Below are positions 9,401-18,465 of a stretch of DNA of 64,000 nt, one piece after another (within the stretch, counting starts at the first letter, position 1; the number at the start of each line of letters is the position of its first letter). The DNA is from Chitinophaga dinghuensis. Lineage in GTDB: Bacteria > Bacteroidota > Bacteroidia > Chitinophagales > Chitinophagaceae. The translations under genes and the position numbers were made by a program. The stretch spans positions 558,001 to 622,000 of the forward strand of contig NZ_QLMA01000005.1 in assembly GCF_003259435.1 (NCBI RefSeq), read 5' to 3'. The notes under the pieces are model-generated. The model did not search any database. It saw only the letters and a list, made by a program, of their open reading frames with translations, and was not told the DNA's origin.

Positions 9401-12400
9401 GATACTACCAACAAAGCATTTCAATTCGATCCAATCGTTACGCTGTTCAATGTTACCTTACCAGGGCAACAGCAACAAGCGCAGCTGACCTTACAGGATT
9501 TCCTGGACCCAGGCTTTACGGCGGCATTGCAAAATGGCTTTATGGTATTGCTGAATGCCGGTCTGCAACAGGCATTTGACCAGGTAAAAGCCCAACCGCT
9601 GTTCCAACAGGCCTATACGCTGTTGTCCATGTTGGGACTAACGATGACGCCTGATGGTGAAACTGATCTCCAGGACATCCAGCTCTTCAGTCTCACCAAC
9701 GGATTACTCGGTATCAACACCGCCGGCTGGACCGGACTGCTAGCCAATTTCAACACCTACATACAATCGCAGTTCAACAGTCTGCTGGCCATAAAAGAAC
9801 AGCGCAGTCTCCTCTACAACTTCCTGTCAGAAATATTCGGTATTCAGATTCCGAACTTCCCGCTTCCGGTGTTGCAGCTGTTACAAGGAATGGGCATCTG
9901 CGGACCTGCCGAAGAAGGATATACCGTATATCCGTATACGTTACTGGACTTAATCAGTAATCCATACAAAACATTCCAGCAACTATATACCCAACTGTTT
10001 GATATCGCCAATGCAGACAACCTGAAACAACTGGCAGCCCATCTGTCCAGGAATCTGGGGCCTTACAAAACCGGCAGTTGGACCTTCAGCACCGATTCCA
10101 CAGGAGTCATTTCCTTTGGCATCTTACCAGCAGACGCATTTCAATTAGGCTCCTTCCTCCTTGTCAGTGGCGGCATACAATTGGATCTCAGCAACGAAAA
10201 GCTACAAGGAACACTGGATATTTACTGTGAGAATATAGGTATTACACTGAGAAGCGGCTTTACGCTGAAGCTGGAAGAAGGTATATTAAAACCTGCTTTC
10301 ACAGCTGCTGCAATATGGGGAGACGGCAGCAAACCAGCCGCCCAGGCCCTTGAGCTGATACCGTTTAATACAAATGTTTTCCTTAACAACGTCGCGGACC
10401 TGGCTCCTGCCTTTACCCTCAATATCCTTCTCAATGCTGTTTTTGAAGAACAGTTGTTGAAACAATATCCACTCATTCAGCAAATCTTCATCGGGCTGGG
10501 ATTGGGAGAAAAAATGCCGACAGAAAGTCTGGCGGTACAGAAAGTCGTGAATGGTAAGCATGCCATTGCTGCATCCGTTGCCGATCAGCAATGGCAGATG
10601 CCAGCCCTCATGGGCATCCTGGAGAACCCGCTGGGATGGCTCCTCTCAGACGATGTACTAGGTACAAATGGCAGGTTCAGTATTTCCAAACTGGTACAAA
10701 TGCTTAGTCATCTGCCCGCAGTACAGGCTTCCAATGGTATCAAAGTAACGCCGGATGCCAAAGGAATGAAGATCAGCGGTATGCCTTATGGCTTTGAAAT
10801 TGCCATGAGCGGGGAAAATGAAGTGGCCACTTTCGGATTCGACACCAAGGATCTCGTCATCAGTGATAACTGGGGTACCTTGAATCTCTTATCATTCAAT
10901 GTCAGTGTTGATAGTAACTATCAGCCATCTTTTGGCGGAGAACTCACTATATCATCCGGTTCAAAGATACCCGTTGCCTTTTTTGTCAATACCGGATATG
11001 ATAAGGATTTCTTCCTGAATATTTCACAGGGTAAGCCTGACACGCCAAGCGGTATCTCTTTACAATTACTTCCTTTCCTCGGATGGGGCACATTGGCGGA
11101 GCAAGCAGCCCGACTCGCAGCTGCGGCGGTTTTGAAGAACCTGGTTCCTACCGTTTTACAACAATTATCCAACACCGGCGCCAAAGCATTCGTTGATAAA
11201 CTCATTGCATTTGGCGACGCAGTGAATACCACTGAACTGGTAGATAATATCATCAAAGTACTGACGCCTGCTGCCTTTGCGACCACTTCGCAAGAAGATC
11301 TGCTGGAGAAAATTGAGCAGGTAGCACTGGCATGGTTACAGGAAAAATTCACGACATCAGGCGCGCCTGTTACAGTACAGGGATTAATCACCCTGCTCAA
11401 GGATGTAATGCCAGGAGTATCTGCTCAAGGTGGCCGACTGGCATTCACACCAGACAGTAAGATACCAATCACTATCCTTGCAGGGCTGAACGACAAAGGG
11501 TTCCTGGGATTATGGGCCGATTTCTCGCTCCCTGATACGCAGGTATTAAAAATACAAATCGCCGAGACAGGCGTTGGCGTTAAGCTGGATGGCACCCTTG
11601 ATTTCTCTTTTGCACTGGATGTACTGATTCCTGTAGATGACAGCAGTGGCCCGGGTTTAACGTTTGCATATGATTTGAATAAAGGATTCAATCTGGTATT
11701 TGACCCTACCAGCGATAGTACCGATTTCTCCAAACATTCAGATCTGGCCATTGAGCTGCTACCGAATTTCTTCAGCAAACCAACTGCGGAGGCTGGCGCA
11801 ATGCAGGAAAGCGTGACAGATTGGTTATTGCAGGTAGTAAAAGTAGTGCTACCGCGATACGTGTCCCTCCTGGTGCTCAACATCGAAAAAGTTAAAGGCT
11901 GGCTGGAAGCTCCTATTGTATCTTCCGTAGCTGGCGCACCTACACCTGCTACACTGTTAGAAGCCACTTCCCTGATACTGAAGAACAATGGCAAATATGA
12001 ACTGAACAGCATCGACAATCTCACGAAGCTGACCCCTTCCGGATTCTTCGGCAACTTGTTCTATACGCTGATGCAAACAGAATTGACATTATTGCAATTC
12101 GGCGATAAGAACAGCGGTAAAATTACGGTTGGTCCGCGGACGGGTAAGCAGGATTATTATGGCGTAAGAGTGGCTGCCCCCAACCTTAAAATAACAGCCC
12201 TGCCTAATCTCGTCATACAACTGGGCGCCGATGATACCGAATGGATAGATAAATCCAGTACGAATAAGATTACGGGAGACCCGGGTATAGGTTTTTACCT
12301 GCCGATCACTAAGTCAGGCAACAATGAACTGAATGTAGATTTCTCTCTATTCAATCTATTGCTGTATAATCTCGGCTTTGATATCGTTGGCACTAATGGT

Positions 12401-15400
12401 AAACCTATTGTAGATCAGCCTCGGTTCAAGATTGGCGCGGTACAGCCAAGAACTGTTTTTGAACTGGATTTTAAAGGTAATGCCAAACCAGGATTACAAT
12501 TCGGTGCAGGCGTCACTTTGGCGAAAATTGGTTTATCGCTTGCGCCAGATAAACTGGCCGGTTCAGGAGGCACCAATCCTATTGCCAATAACATTCTGGG
12601 CTCTGGCAGCACTTCCGGCAACCCGCCAGTAAACCCCGAATTTTCTGTTAGCACTGCTTACACCGATAAATTGTGGGTGAACTTAAAATCTAATACGGGC
12701 AATGGCTCACAGGTTATTGTACCAATAGAGCGCTCTTTCGGCCCATTGTACATAGATAGTCTGGGCTTAGGTTGGGAAGACACCAACAAACTGTTAGACT
12801 TCCTCTTCTCCGGTAATGTGGCGATGGCTGGTCTTAAAGCATCTGTAGTAGGTTTAACAGTAGGCGTTCCCGTTACTAACCCTACAGATTTCAGTCAATA
12901 TAAGGCAGACCTTCAGGGATTGGATATCAGTTTCAATGGAGGGGCCGTTGCCATCAATGGCGGATTCTTAAAAACGGAATCCATTGTCAACAATGCGAAG
13001 GTGATCATGTACAATGGTGTGGCGGTGATCAAAGCGGGCACCTTCTCCCTGATGGCATTGGGCTCCTATGCGGAAGTGCCGGTGTCTCCGGCGCCAGATG
13101 CGGCCAAAATGCCGTCGCTGTTCATTTTCGCTGTGTTGAACTCCCCGTTGGGAGGCCCTCCTTTCCTCTTCATCACTGGTATTGCGGCTGGATTTAGTTT
13201 CAACCGCGGATTGGTGATCCCTGATATTTCCCAGGTACAGGATTTTCCACTGTTGAAAGGACTGGTAGATGGTACCTTCGCCGAAGGAGAAGATCCAGGC
13301 AAAGCGCTGGAACAATTAAGTTCAGTGGTATATCCGGAAGTAGGACAGTATTGGCTGGCAGCAGGGGTGAAATTCACTTCCTTTGAACTGCTGACCACTT
13401 CCGCGCTTTTATTCCTCAGCTTTGGAAAGGAATGGGAAGTCAATCTGCTGGGACTCAGCTTTACTTCTCTGCCGCCCAAGATTCCTAGAAATATGGCATT
13501 GGCCTACTTTGAGCTGGCCATCAAAATATCCTTCCGACCAACAGAAGGAGTAATCTCCGCAGAAGCACAACTGACACCTAACTCCTTCGTATTATCGAAA
13601 GACGTGAAAGTGACCGGAGGGTTTGCCTTCTACCTATGGTTTAAAAATATCAAAACATCCACCTACACCATACCTGCCGGTGATTTCGTGATCTCATTGG
13701 GTGGCTACCATCCTGACTTCAATAAGCCGGCATGGTATCCTTCTGTACCGCGACTCGGTATGCAATGGAAGATGGATATCTCTGTAGGCAGTATCAGTAT
13801 TTCCGGCGGCGCATACTTTGCGTTATGTCCTACGGCAGTCATGGCAGGAGGCTATCTCAATGTTGCCTATCAACTGGGACCATTGAAAGCATGGCTGAAT
13901 GCATCCGCAGATTTCCTCATTGAATGGAATCCGTTCTATTTCAACGTAGGCATTAGTATCACCGTAGGCGCATCTTTCGGAACTACTATCCTCGGCGTTT
14001 CTATCACCCTGCGTGCAGAACTGGGCGCCACTCTCCGACTGCAAGGACCTCCTACGCATGGCTATGTGAAAGTGGACTGGTTCGTGATATCCTTCACTAT
14101 CCCTGTAGGCTCCGGCGAAACAGCGACCAAAGACCAAAATATCACCTGGGCTGCATTTGCAGAGGCCTTCCTCCCTCCTCCGGCAGTACCAGGCAGCACT
14201 ATGGGCAATGCCAAACGTAAAGTGAGCGTGGCAAATGAAACGCCCGTTCAACAGGTGCTGAAACTGAATCCGGATTATGGTCTGCTGAGTGATAACGATA
14301 ATCAATGGACTATTCAACCGTATCCATTCAGTCTCAGTGCCAAGTCGTCCATTCCTGCTTCCAACATCACTGTCACAGCGAGCAACTTCAGTCAGAAAGG
14401 CGTGAGCGTTGGCGTACGACCAATGGGCTATATCGACAACCTGAATGCGCCGCTGACTATTACGCTGACAGACAGCAAAGGAAATCCTGTGGACCTGTCT
14501 GCCCGTAAAATTAAAATGGTCATCGATACCAACGGGGCGCCTTCCGCCATGTGGTCACAAGATCCACTGGATCGTAACAAGCCGCCACAGAGTAATGAAA
14601 TGCTCATCCCTGGCGCTTCTTTCGGTATCCTGCTGGATGGCGATGAATACAATTACCTGGGCAATGTACCGGCATTCAACATAGAAAATCTCAAATATGA
14701 TATCGGCGCGTATCGGATGTTGCCTTATAAGCAGGTGATCAAATTCCCTCCGGCCGCAAGGTATCCTGCAAGCGATCAGAATAATGCCTATCACGTTATC
14801 ATGCATTCTATCATGAACGAACCCGTAATCGTTCAGCGGAATATCATCCTGGAAGGCATCGCTGCCAGCAATATTCTGGCGCCGCTCAATCCGGACTTGA
14901 GTGTGATGGCATCTTCCGCAGACATGATTCTGCAAGCGCTACCTGTTATTGCGCGACTGGCTGTCTTCCAAAATAATGGCGTACTGGAAGCTGCTAAAGC
15001 AATCCAGCCACCTACCATCCCTGCTGCTAAAGCAAGTGCGGGAGATAAACTGAAAGCGCCGCAACTGGTAGGTATGGTGAAACGATATAAAGTGAACCGT
15101 AACAATACCACCAAATCAGGTAAACAGCAAAAATCTGTCAAGAGTCAGTATCAGGAAATCAACAACATCACCAGGAAAACGAAACCACTGGCCCTTAACA
15201 GATTGGGTTCAGATGAACTAGGCAATACCAAAATGGTCTATGATGGTTCGTCTATACTGTGGGCAGTGGATCATCAGGCAGTCACTACACTGCATCTGAA
15301 AGGAGATCTCCCGCTGCGGGTTGTCAGTTTCGACCGTCATGGCCGACTCACAGGCATTCGCGTAGCAGCAGGCGATCAAAATGTGACCTTGGCCGAAGGT

Positions 15401-16030
15401 ACAGCACAGGTAGCCGTTCAGGGTTATGAAAACGGTGGTGAAGGATTCAGCGGTTGGGAAATCAATTCACAGCTGTTTAAAACCAACACCGTGTGGGCAC
15501 TCGGCGATGCCGCAATGATACGGGTACAGAACAGTCAACGTATACGCGTTCGCGGTACCAACGCCAATACTGGGCTGATCGATGCCGCCGACCTGCTCTC
15601 ACACAACCTGGTAACAGATGTAAACAAAAATACCCGTAGCGGTTGGATACAATCCGTCTTCCCTGCCGGTATCCACTACATCGGCGTATTACTGGAAGAA
15701 CAGACAGGTGCAGAGAGACTCGATGTCGCCATTGCGGCAGGCAGTATACCAATGCAGGGCAGCAATCTGGCGCCGGCACAAGTATACGAAACAGAAAAAG
15801 GCACCCTGCTGATTTATCCATGTACGCCATCAGACAGCTACAATGCGATTCTGGCCATACCAAAAGACAATAAAGTAAAAGTACTTGGTATGTATGGCCT
15901 GCCATCATTACCGACAGACAAACAAACGGTCAGCAATTTCATGCAGCTACGCAACGCCGGACTGGATCTTACCGCCTCCGCTGTAAAATCTGCCGTTGTT
16001 AGTATTCACTCCCAAAAACAGGCGCTATGA
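6410..16030 (+). CDS. Giant 3206-aa repeat protein with DUF6603-like C-terminal part
   Basis: The largest protein of the window. I take the ATG at 6410 as start; a TTG two codons earlier is also in frame. No signal peptide is visible. The N-terminal half is built from repeats of about 260 residues marked by a G-(S/T)-G-T-x-x-D-P-(W/F) signature at about 361, 620 and 881, preceded by a segment with a conserved N-P. More degenerate units appear to continue to about 1650. Residues of roughly 2360-2570 (A-V-M-A-G-G-Y-L-N-V-A-Y and A-D-F-L-I-E-W-N-P-F-Y-F) resemble the family annotated as DUF6603, whose function is unknown. Much of the chain is predicted amphipathic beta strand. The C-terminal 600 residues look like separate beta domains. 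It overlaps the next gene by ATGA, so the two are probably translationally coupled. Possible roles are a scaffold, tube or lipid-binding groove; none is shown. Confidence 0.8.
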   Translation: MINEISAAKSARHKQAVAGISDNGITFSGLDPVLASLGLLIGLLTKPDPTQDVYQLNPDWFSNPITNTQLGITDNPEQFEQLLTSILGKIGGNALGIPIQDASLLGTWYPIKNGNDPTGFYLVSYLKETNGLKETVMGLGVLHTWKVPPPPGTPLLTVNVWGLMPFVAIGNGSFKITFTDQGYPISLGVAAEGGDTKLPLVDINGISFDGVKFSALIDVAASDPFSVSLEVLSLKLGSAPPANKSLADLLAISGQEMLEIATNLFMGALSYVFPNQQQYLNYITPLLGLSSQIPNLPNVKLPVMEWYNLFEVASNPAKYPDGVKTLFFNWFNALCTDTDALKGWITALSGFLGNTNLQITGTGTRIDPFRLGILNVSSIGQLDFAVATTVDEGGIRYFYPGFSFTGSNVPLGSSPAVFTAQANLELGQFGLSAQAVTAAPEINFQFQFALKNKTTGQPLVAYDGNSVGSLTAGLILGSDGKIVPDFSLNQVVTTTTSFDKVNLLSPGELAEAGAAALSAALGTLIGIGSSDFADNIGALIGLITPVSAKTNWPTTLPAPFSGTQMVHSILNPVKAWSDYYLAVLQYSTAVDGKAAFAYIIQEMALLLQQTVSGLNVTVTGSGTKDDPWMAGIALSSSSLPAFLTAFKQVNTDNSIDLILGLSLQPTITVGNVEIAPSLNLEALGLHFPANGVDIEASWLLAVSAQLQLPKGFMTPSLGGVVVSVSKSQLSAEWNRLNGWGWSMFVQTPKLVINGQDIILGQDLNFDQQTNLKDLVLNAVPAFSPFLVGALGALLMRVENRAALFAIGALGLIPDITKSPVFPTGLSWSGFQQLKLNSLSNPWPDLRNYLSATFASAANAKSLLSLLSYVVNTNIEAAPATGGSGTFNDPWTFPLPKGFEGITWYESTGQIIGLGAGRSNSWQYQLNNGNGTTKFGFDLHARVNALKYNLSSGTLLFDGQVPSFSLTGILYNPDGMLVNLPASLGSVEKIMVGCNLSYDTTNKAFQFDPIVTLFNVTLPGQQQQAQLTLQDFLDPGFTAALQNGFMVLLNAGLQQAFDQVKAQPLFQQAYTLLSMLGLTMTPDGETDLQDIQLFSLTNGLLGINTAGWTGLLANFNTYIQSQFNSLLAIKEQRSLLYNFLSEIFGIQIPNFPLPVLQLLQGMGICGPAEEGYTVYPYTLLDLISNPYKTFQQLYTQLFDIANADNLKQLAAHLSRNLGPYKTGSWTFSTDSTGVISFGILPADAFQLGSFLLVSGGIQLDLSNEKLQGTLDIYCENIGITLRSGFTLKLEEGILKPAFTAAAIWGDGSKPAAQALELIPFNTNVFLNNVADLAPAFTLNILLNAVFEEQLLKQYPLIQQIFIGLGLGEKMPTESLAVQKVVNGKHAIAASVADQQWQMPALMGILENPLGWLLSDDVLGTNGRFSISKLVQMLSHLPAVQASNGIKVTPDAKGMKISGMPYGFEIAMSGENEVATFGFDTKDLVISDNWGTLNLLSFNVSVDSNYQPSFGGELTISSGSKIPVAFFVNTGYDKDFFLNISQGKPDTPSGISLQLLPFLGWGTLAEQAARLAAAAVLKNLVPTVLQQLSNTGAKAFVDKLIAFGDAVNTTELVDNIIKVLTPAAFATTSQEDLLEKIEQVALAWLQEKFTTSGAPVTVQGLITLLKDVMPGVSAQGGRLAFTPDSKIPITILAGLNDKGFLGLWADFSLPDTQVLKIQIAETGVGVKLDGTLDFSFALDVLIPVDDSSGPGLTFAYDLNKGFNLVFDPTSDSTDFSKHSDLAIELLPNFFSKPTAEAGAMQESVTDWLLQVVKVVLPRYVSLLVLNIEKVKGWLEAPIVSSVAGAPTPATLLEATSLILKNNGKYELNSIDNLTKLTPSGFFGNLFYTLMQTELTLLQFGDKNSGKITVGPRTGKQDYYGVRVAAPNLKITALPNLVIQLGADDTEWIDKSSTNKITGDPGIGFYLPITKSGNNELNVDFSLFNLLLYNLGFDIVGTNGKPIVDQPRFKIGAVQPRTVFELDFKGNAKPGLQFGAGVTLAKIGLSLAPDKLAGSGGTNPIANNILGSGSTSGNPPVNPEFSVSTAYTDKLWVNLKSNTGNGSQVIVPIERSFGPLYIDSLGLGWEDTNKLLDFLFSGNVAMAGLKASVVGLTVGVPVTNPTDFSQYKADLQGLDISFNGGAVAINGGFLKTESIVNNAKVIMYNGVAVIKAGTFSLMALGSYAEVPVSPAPDAAKMPSLFIFAVLNSPLGGPPFLFITGIAAGFSFNRGLVIPDISQVQDFPLLKGLVDGTFAEGEDPGKALEQLSSVVYPEVGQYWLAAGVKFTSFELLTTSALLFLSFGKEWEVNLLGLSFTSLPPKIPRNMALAYFELAIKISFRPTEGVISAEAQLTPNSFVLSKDVKVTGGFAFYLWFKNIKTSTYTIPAGDFVISLGGYHPDFNKPAWYPSVPRLGMQWKMDISVGSISISGGAYFALCPTAVMAGGYLNVAYQLGPLKAWLNASADFLIEWNPFYFNVGISITVGASFGTTILGVSITLRAELGATLRLQGPPTHGYVKVDWFVISFTIPVGSGETATKDQNITWAAFAEAFLPPPAVPGSTMGNAKRKVSVANETPVQQVLKLNPDYGLLSDNDNQWTIQPYPFSLSAKSSIPASNITVTASNFSQKGVSVGVRPMGYIDNLNAPLTITLTDSKGNPVDLSARKIKMVIDTNGAPSAMWSQDPLDRNKPPQSNEMLIPGASFGILLDGDEYNYLGNVPAFNIENLKYDIGAYRMLPYKQVIKFPPAARYPASDQNNAYHVIMHSIMNEPVIVQRNIILEGIAASNILAPLNPDLSVMASSADMILQALPVIARLAVFQNNGVLEAAKAIQPPTIPAAKASAGDKLKAPQLVGMVKRYKVNRNNTTKSGKQQKSVKSQYQEINNITRKTKPLALNRLGSDELGNTKMVYDGSSILWAVDHQAVTTLHLKGDLPLRVVSFDRHGRLTGIRVAAGDQNVTLAEGTAQVAVQGYENGGEGFSGWEINSQLFKTNTVWALGDAAMIRVQNSQRIRVRGTNANTGLIDAADLLSHNLVTDVNKNTRSGWIQSVFPAGIHYIGVLLEEQTGAERLDVAIAAGSIPMQGSNLAPAQVYETEKGTLLIYPCTPSDSYNAILAIPKDNKVKVLGMYGLPSLPTDKQTVSNFMQLRNAGLDLTASAVKSAVVSIHSQKQAL

Positions 16031-17547
16031 CATCCAGTTTTGATACCACTCCCGGCACCATCGGCCCGGGTATGATACGCTTCTACGACGCTATTCTCAA
16101 TCCGCTGGAAGCCGGCGAGTATACCCTTAAAGCAGAGCACCAGGTCAAAGACCTGCCGGGAGAAACGCCGCCCCCATATATTGCCACGCAGCAAATCATT
16201 GTGGATGGCCCCAGGTATAATATCAGTCCTGCCGACATTCACATGGTATACCCGCCTGCTAACCAGGAAGGTCTCTATGATACCGTGATGCCGAATATGG
16301 TATTCACCAATTTTGCACTTCCCTGGGCAAGAGATATTGACCCTGCTGTCAAAACCAATAGTAATCTAAAGGCAACAGATAAAGATGGTAACCCGATTCC
16401 ATGGATCGGACTACTCACCATCTATCCCGATGAACTCGTGGCCACAAACGGTACTGCAAAAGCAGGAGAGCCTCAAACAATAACCGTGTCTGAACTGGTT
16501 CATCCTAAAGACAGTAAGATACTTCCACCTGTGCTGGGCGATTTGTTTGGCGCCGAGGACACACAGGTATCAGTTGTGGATCTGGATCTCCCTTATTTCC
16601 AATCTATCTGTCCCACTATTGATGAACTCCCCTTCCTGGCACATGCACGGGAAGTAAATACAGATGGGAAAGTGCTCTTGGGTATGGACGATGATGGCTG
16701 TTTCTCCCTTGTATTCAGTAACAGGCTCCCTATGGCGCCTGGGCAAAATACCATGTATCTCGTCTCCTATGAAGGACATCAAGATCATCTTCATGGCAGT
16801 ACTATCAGTGGCGACTATACGAAAATACGACTGGTACTGTTAGGTACCTGGCAATTTAAGGCACTGGATGCACAAGGCAGTTTCATCCAGTTGATGGCAA
16901 ATCTTTGCCTGCCAGGCAGAGGTGGGGTGAAACTGCTCCAGATGCCTCTTTCCGACGAAACGGGAACGATTTCTGAAGATGCGCAGAAAGCTATTCAGAT
17001 GGGATTTGTACCCATGCAAAACAACATGCGGCAGGGAGAGGAAAGTACCTCCTGGTATCGGGGTCCATTTGTGCCATCTCCTACCAAGCGCGACTTCTCG
17101 TATGGTCCGTATCATTACAGTGACCATGCCATTCATTATGATCCTGAAAACGGATTGTTTAATCATGCCTACAGTAGCGCATGGCAGACTGGTCGTTTGC
17201 TGGCATTATCCGATTCCAATTTTTCTGCTGCCATGTTCAACTGGAGAAATAATTATCTCAACAGCATCGTCAGTACGACCAAACAACTGGACACAGAAAA
17301 GCTCAATGTCATTGCCGGAGAATCGCACCGTCTGATGCCGACTGCCCATGCCCGTGCAGCAGTAGGGATGCTGCTAGCTGGCGGCTTCAGCAAAGTGAAA
17401 TGGCCACAAATCACCAGCAGGACGGAAAGAGTGTTGCAGGAAGGGCTACCAGGCGTATTCAGTCAGGAAGAGAAAATTGCAATCGTGGAAAACGATGCAG
17501 ATCCACTTTTAATGCTTGTTAAAAAAATAAAAGGAGAACAGCTATGA
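16027..17547 (+). CDS. Unrecognised 506-aa protein coupled to the giant protein
   Basis: The start codon overlaps the stop of the giant gene (ATGA at 16027-16030), and the stop overlaps the next start in the same way. I do not recognise the family. There is no signal peptide or membrane helix. The N-terminal 100 residues look like an Ig-like or beta-sandwich domain (L-E-A-G-E-Y-T-L-K-A-E-H-Q-V followed by P-P-P-Y-I-A-T-Q-Q-I-I-V-D-G-P-R-Y). The middle contains Y-L-V-S-Y-E-G-H and a mixed alpha/beta region, and the last 100 residues appear helical. The tight coupling on both sides implies fixed stoichiometry with the giant protein and the 303-aa protein. Confidence 0.8.
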   Translation: MTSSFDTTPGTIGPGMIRFYDAILNPLEAGEYTLKAEHQVKDLPGETPPPYIATQQIIVDGPRYNISPADIHMVYPPANQEGLYDTVMPNMVFTNFALPWARDIDPAVKTNSNLKATDKDGNPIPWIGLLTIYPDELVATNGTAKAGEPQTITVSELVHPKDSKILPPVLGDLFGAEDTQVSVVDLDLPYFQSICPTIDELPFLAHAREVNTDGKVLLGMDDDGCFSLVFSNRLPMAPGQNTMYLVSYEGHQDHLHGSTISGDYTKIRLVLLGTWQFKALDAQGSFIQLMANLCLPGRGGVKLLQMPLSDETGTISEDAQKAIQMGFVPMQNNMRQGEESTSWYRGPFVPSPTKRDFSYGPYHYSDHAIHYDPENGLFNHAYSSAWQTGRLLALSDSNFSAAMFNWRNNYLNSIVSTTKQLDTEKLNVIAGESHRLMPTAHARAAVGMLLAGGFSKVKWPQITSRTERVLQEGLPGVFSQEEKIAIVENDADPLLMLVKKIKGEQL

Positions 17548-18455
17548 AATCATGGGGAAACAGAGCAACCATCTGCGCGAATGTAACCAAGCAGTTGTTA
17601 GCCGCTAAGGAAGGAAACTATCCGCCTCCGGATTTACCAGACAATCTGACGAACTGGCTGGCCCAGCTCACATTGCTGTATGGCGTACCGGTAGAATACA
17701 TGGTAGCAGATAATCGTATGCTGCCATTGGAGTCGATGCGGTTCTTTTACATCGACCGGAACTGGCTGGATCGGCTGGTAGACGGAGCGCTCAGTGTAGG
17801 CGTCCTTTCTTCCAAGGAGCAGGTGTTCAACGAAACTTTCTATGAAGAAATTTATGCTCAGATAGATATACGGCAAATGCAACTTCGCGCCAGTCTGCGA
17901 AACGAAACACCTCCCGCAGTAACGGCTGCTGGTGGCGGTATGACAGGCGTTATCTTTCGTTCAATAGTAGTATCCGGATGGCCGGGACTGGAAATAGAGG
18001 CGTTTAAAGCCACCGTTCCGTTGAAGATTCTGCGGATGGATCGCTTGTCTGATAACACCATGCTCTGCATCTGGGAAGATATGCCAGATACGGTCAATTT
18101 TATTGAACCTTCTGAAGGACTACATTTCGGCGTGATCATGGACCCCGGCGCAGATACGTTTAAAGTATACCTGCGCGGACTCGGATACCCTACCAGCAAT
18201 CCATTTCCCGCTGGTGAGCAAATCTTTAACGGGCCTGACCCGGTAGCTGCATCCGGTGGATTTCGGAGTGGCGTAAAAGGAGTGATTGATATCACCGGGC
18301 TGAAAGCCAATATCACCAAAGCGATGCCTGCCGGCGCTTTGCCGGATGGTAAGTTGTCGCCAGGCGCCATGGCCATTCAAATGGTGCGTGGAGCAGGCAA
18401 ACAGCCATATGATATGAATTCACCTGCATGTGATCCTTCCATTCCTCAATCTTAA
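17544..18455 (+). CDS. Unrecognised 303-aa protein, translationally coupled
   Basis: Begins inside the stop of the 506-aa gene (ATGA at 17544-17547). The N-terminal third has W-x-x-x-x-x-L-L-Y-G-V-P-V-E-Y-M-V and F-F-Y-I-D-R-N-W-L-D-R-L-V-D-G-A-L-S-V-G; the latter pattern, a short strand then a helix around R-N-W, recurs in phage-tail-like and adhesin accessory proteins, but I cannot name a family. A glycine-rich linker (A-A-G-G-G-M-T-G) separates it from a C-terminal beta-rich domain of about 150 residues. There is no signal peptide. It probably forms a subunit with the giant and 506-aa proteins. Function unknown. Confidence 0.78.
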   Translation: MKSWGNRATICANVTKQLLAAKEGNYPPPDLPDNLTNWLAQLTLLYGVPVEYMVADNRMLPLESMRFFYIDRNWLDRLVDGALSVGVLSSKEQVFNETFYEEIYAQIDIRQMQLRASLRNETPPAVTAAGGGMTGVIFRSIVVSGWPGLEIEAFKATVPLKILRMDRLSDNTMLCIWEDMPDTVNFIEPSEGLHFGVIMDPGADTFKVYLRGLGYPTSNPFPAGEQIFNGPDPVAASGGFRSGVKGVIDITGLKANITKAMPAGALPDGKLSPGAMAIQMVRGAGKQPYDMNSPACDPSIPQS

Positions 18456-18465
18456 ACCCTTCATC

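Noticed and set aside
11425..12054. A 209-residue minus-strand frame inside the giant gene
   Set aside because: It lies wholly in a strongly coding plus-strand gene and has serine-rich composition typical of a reverse-strand shadow.
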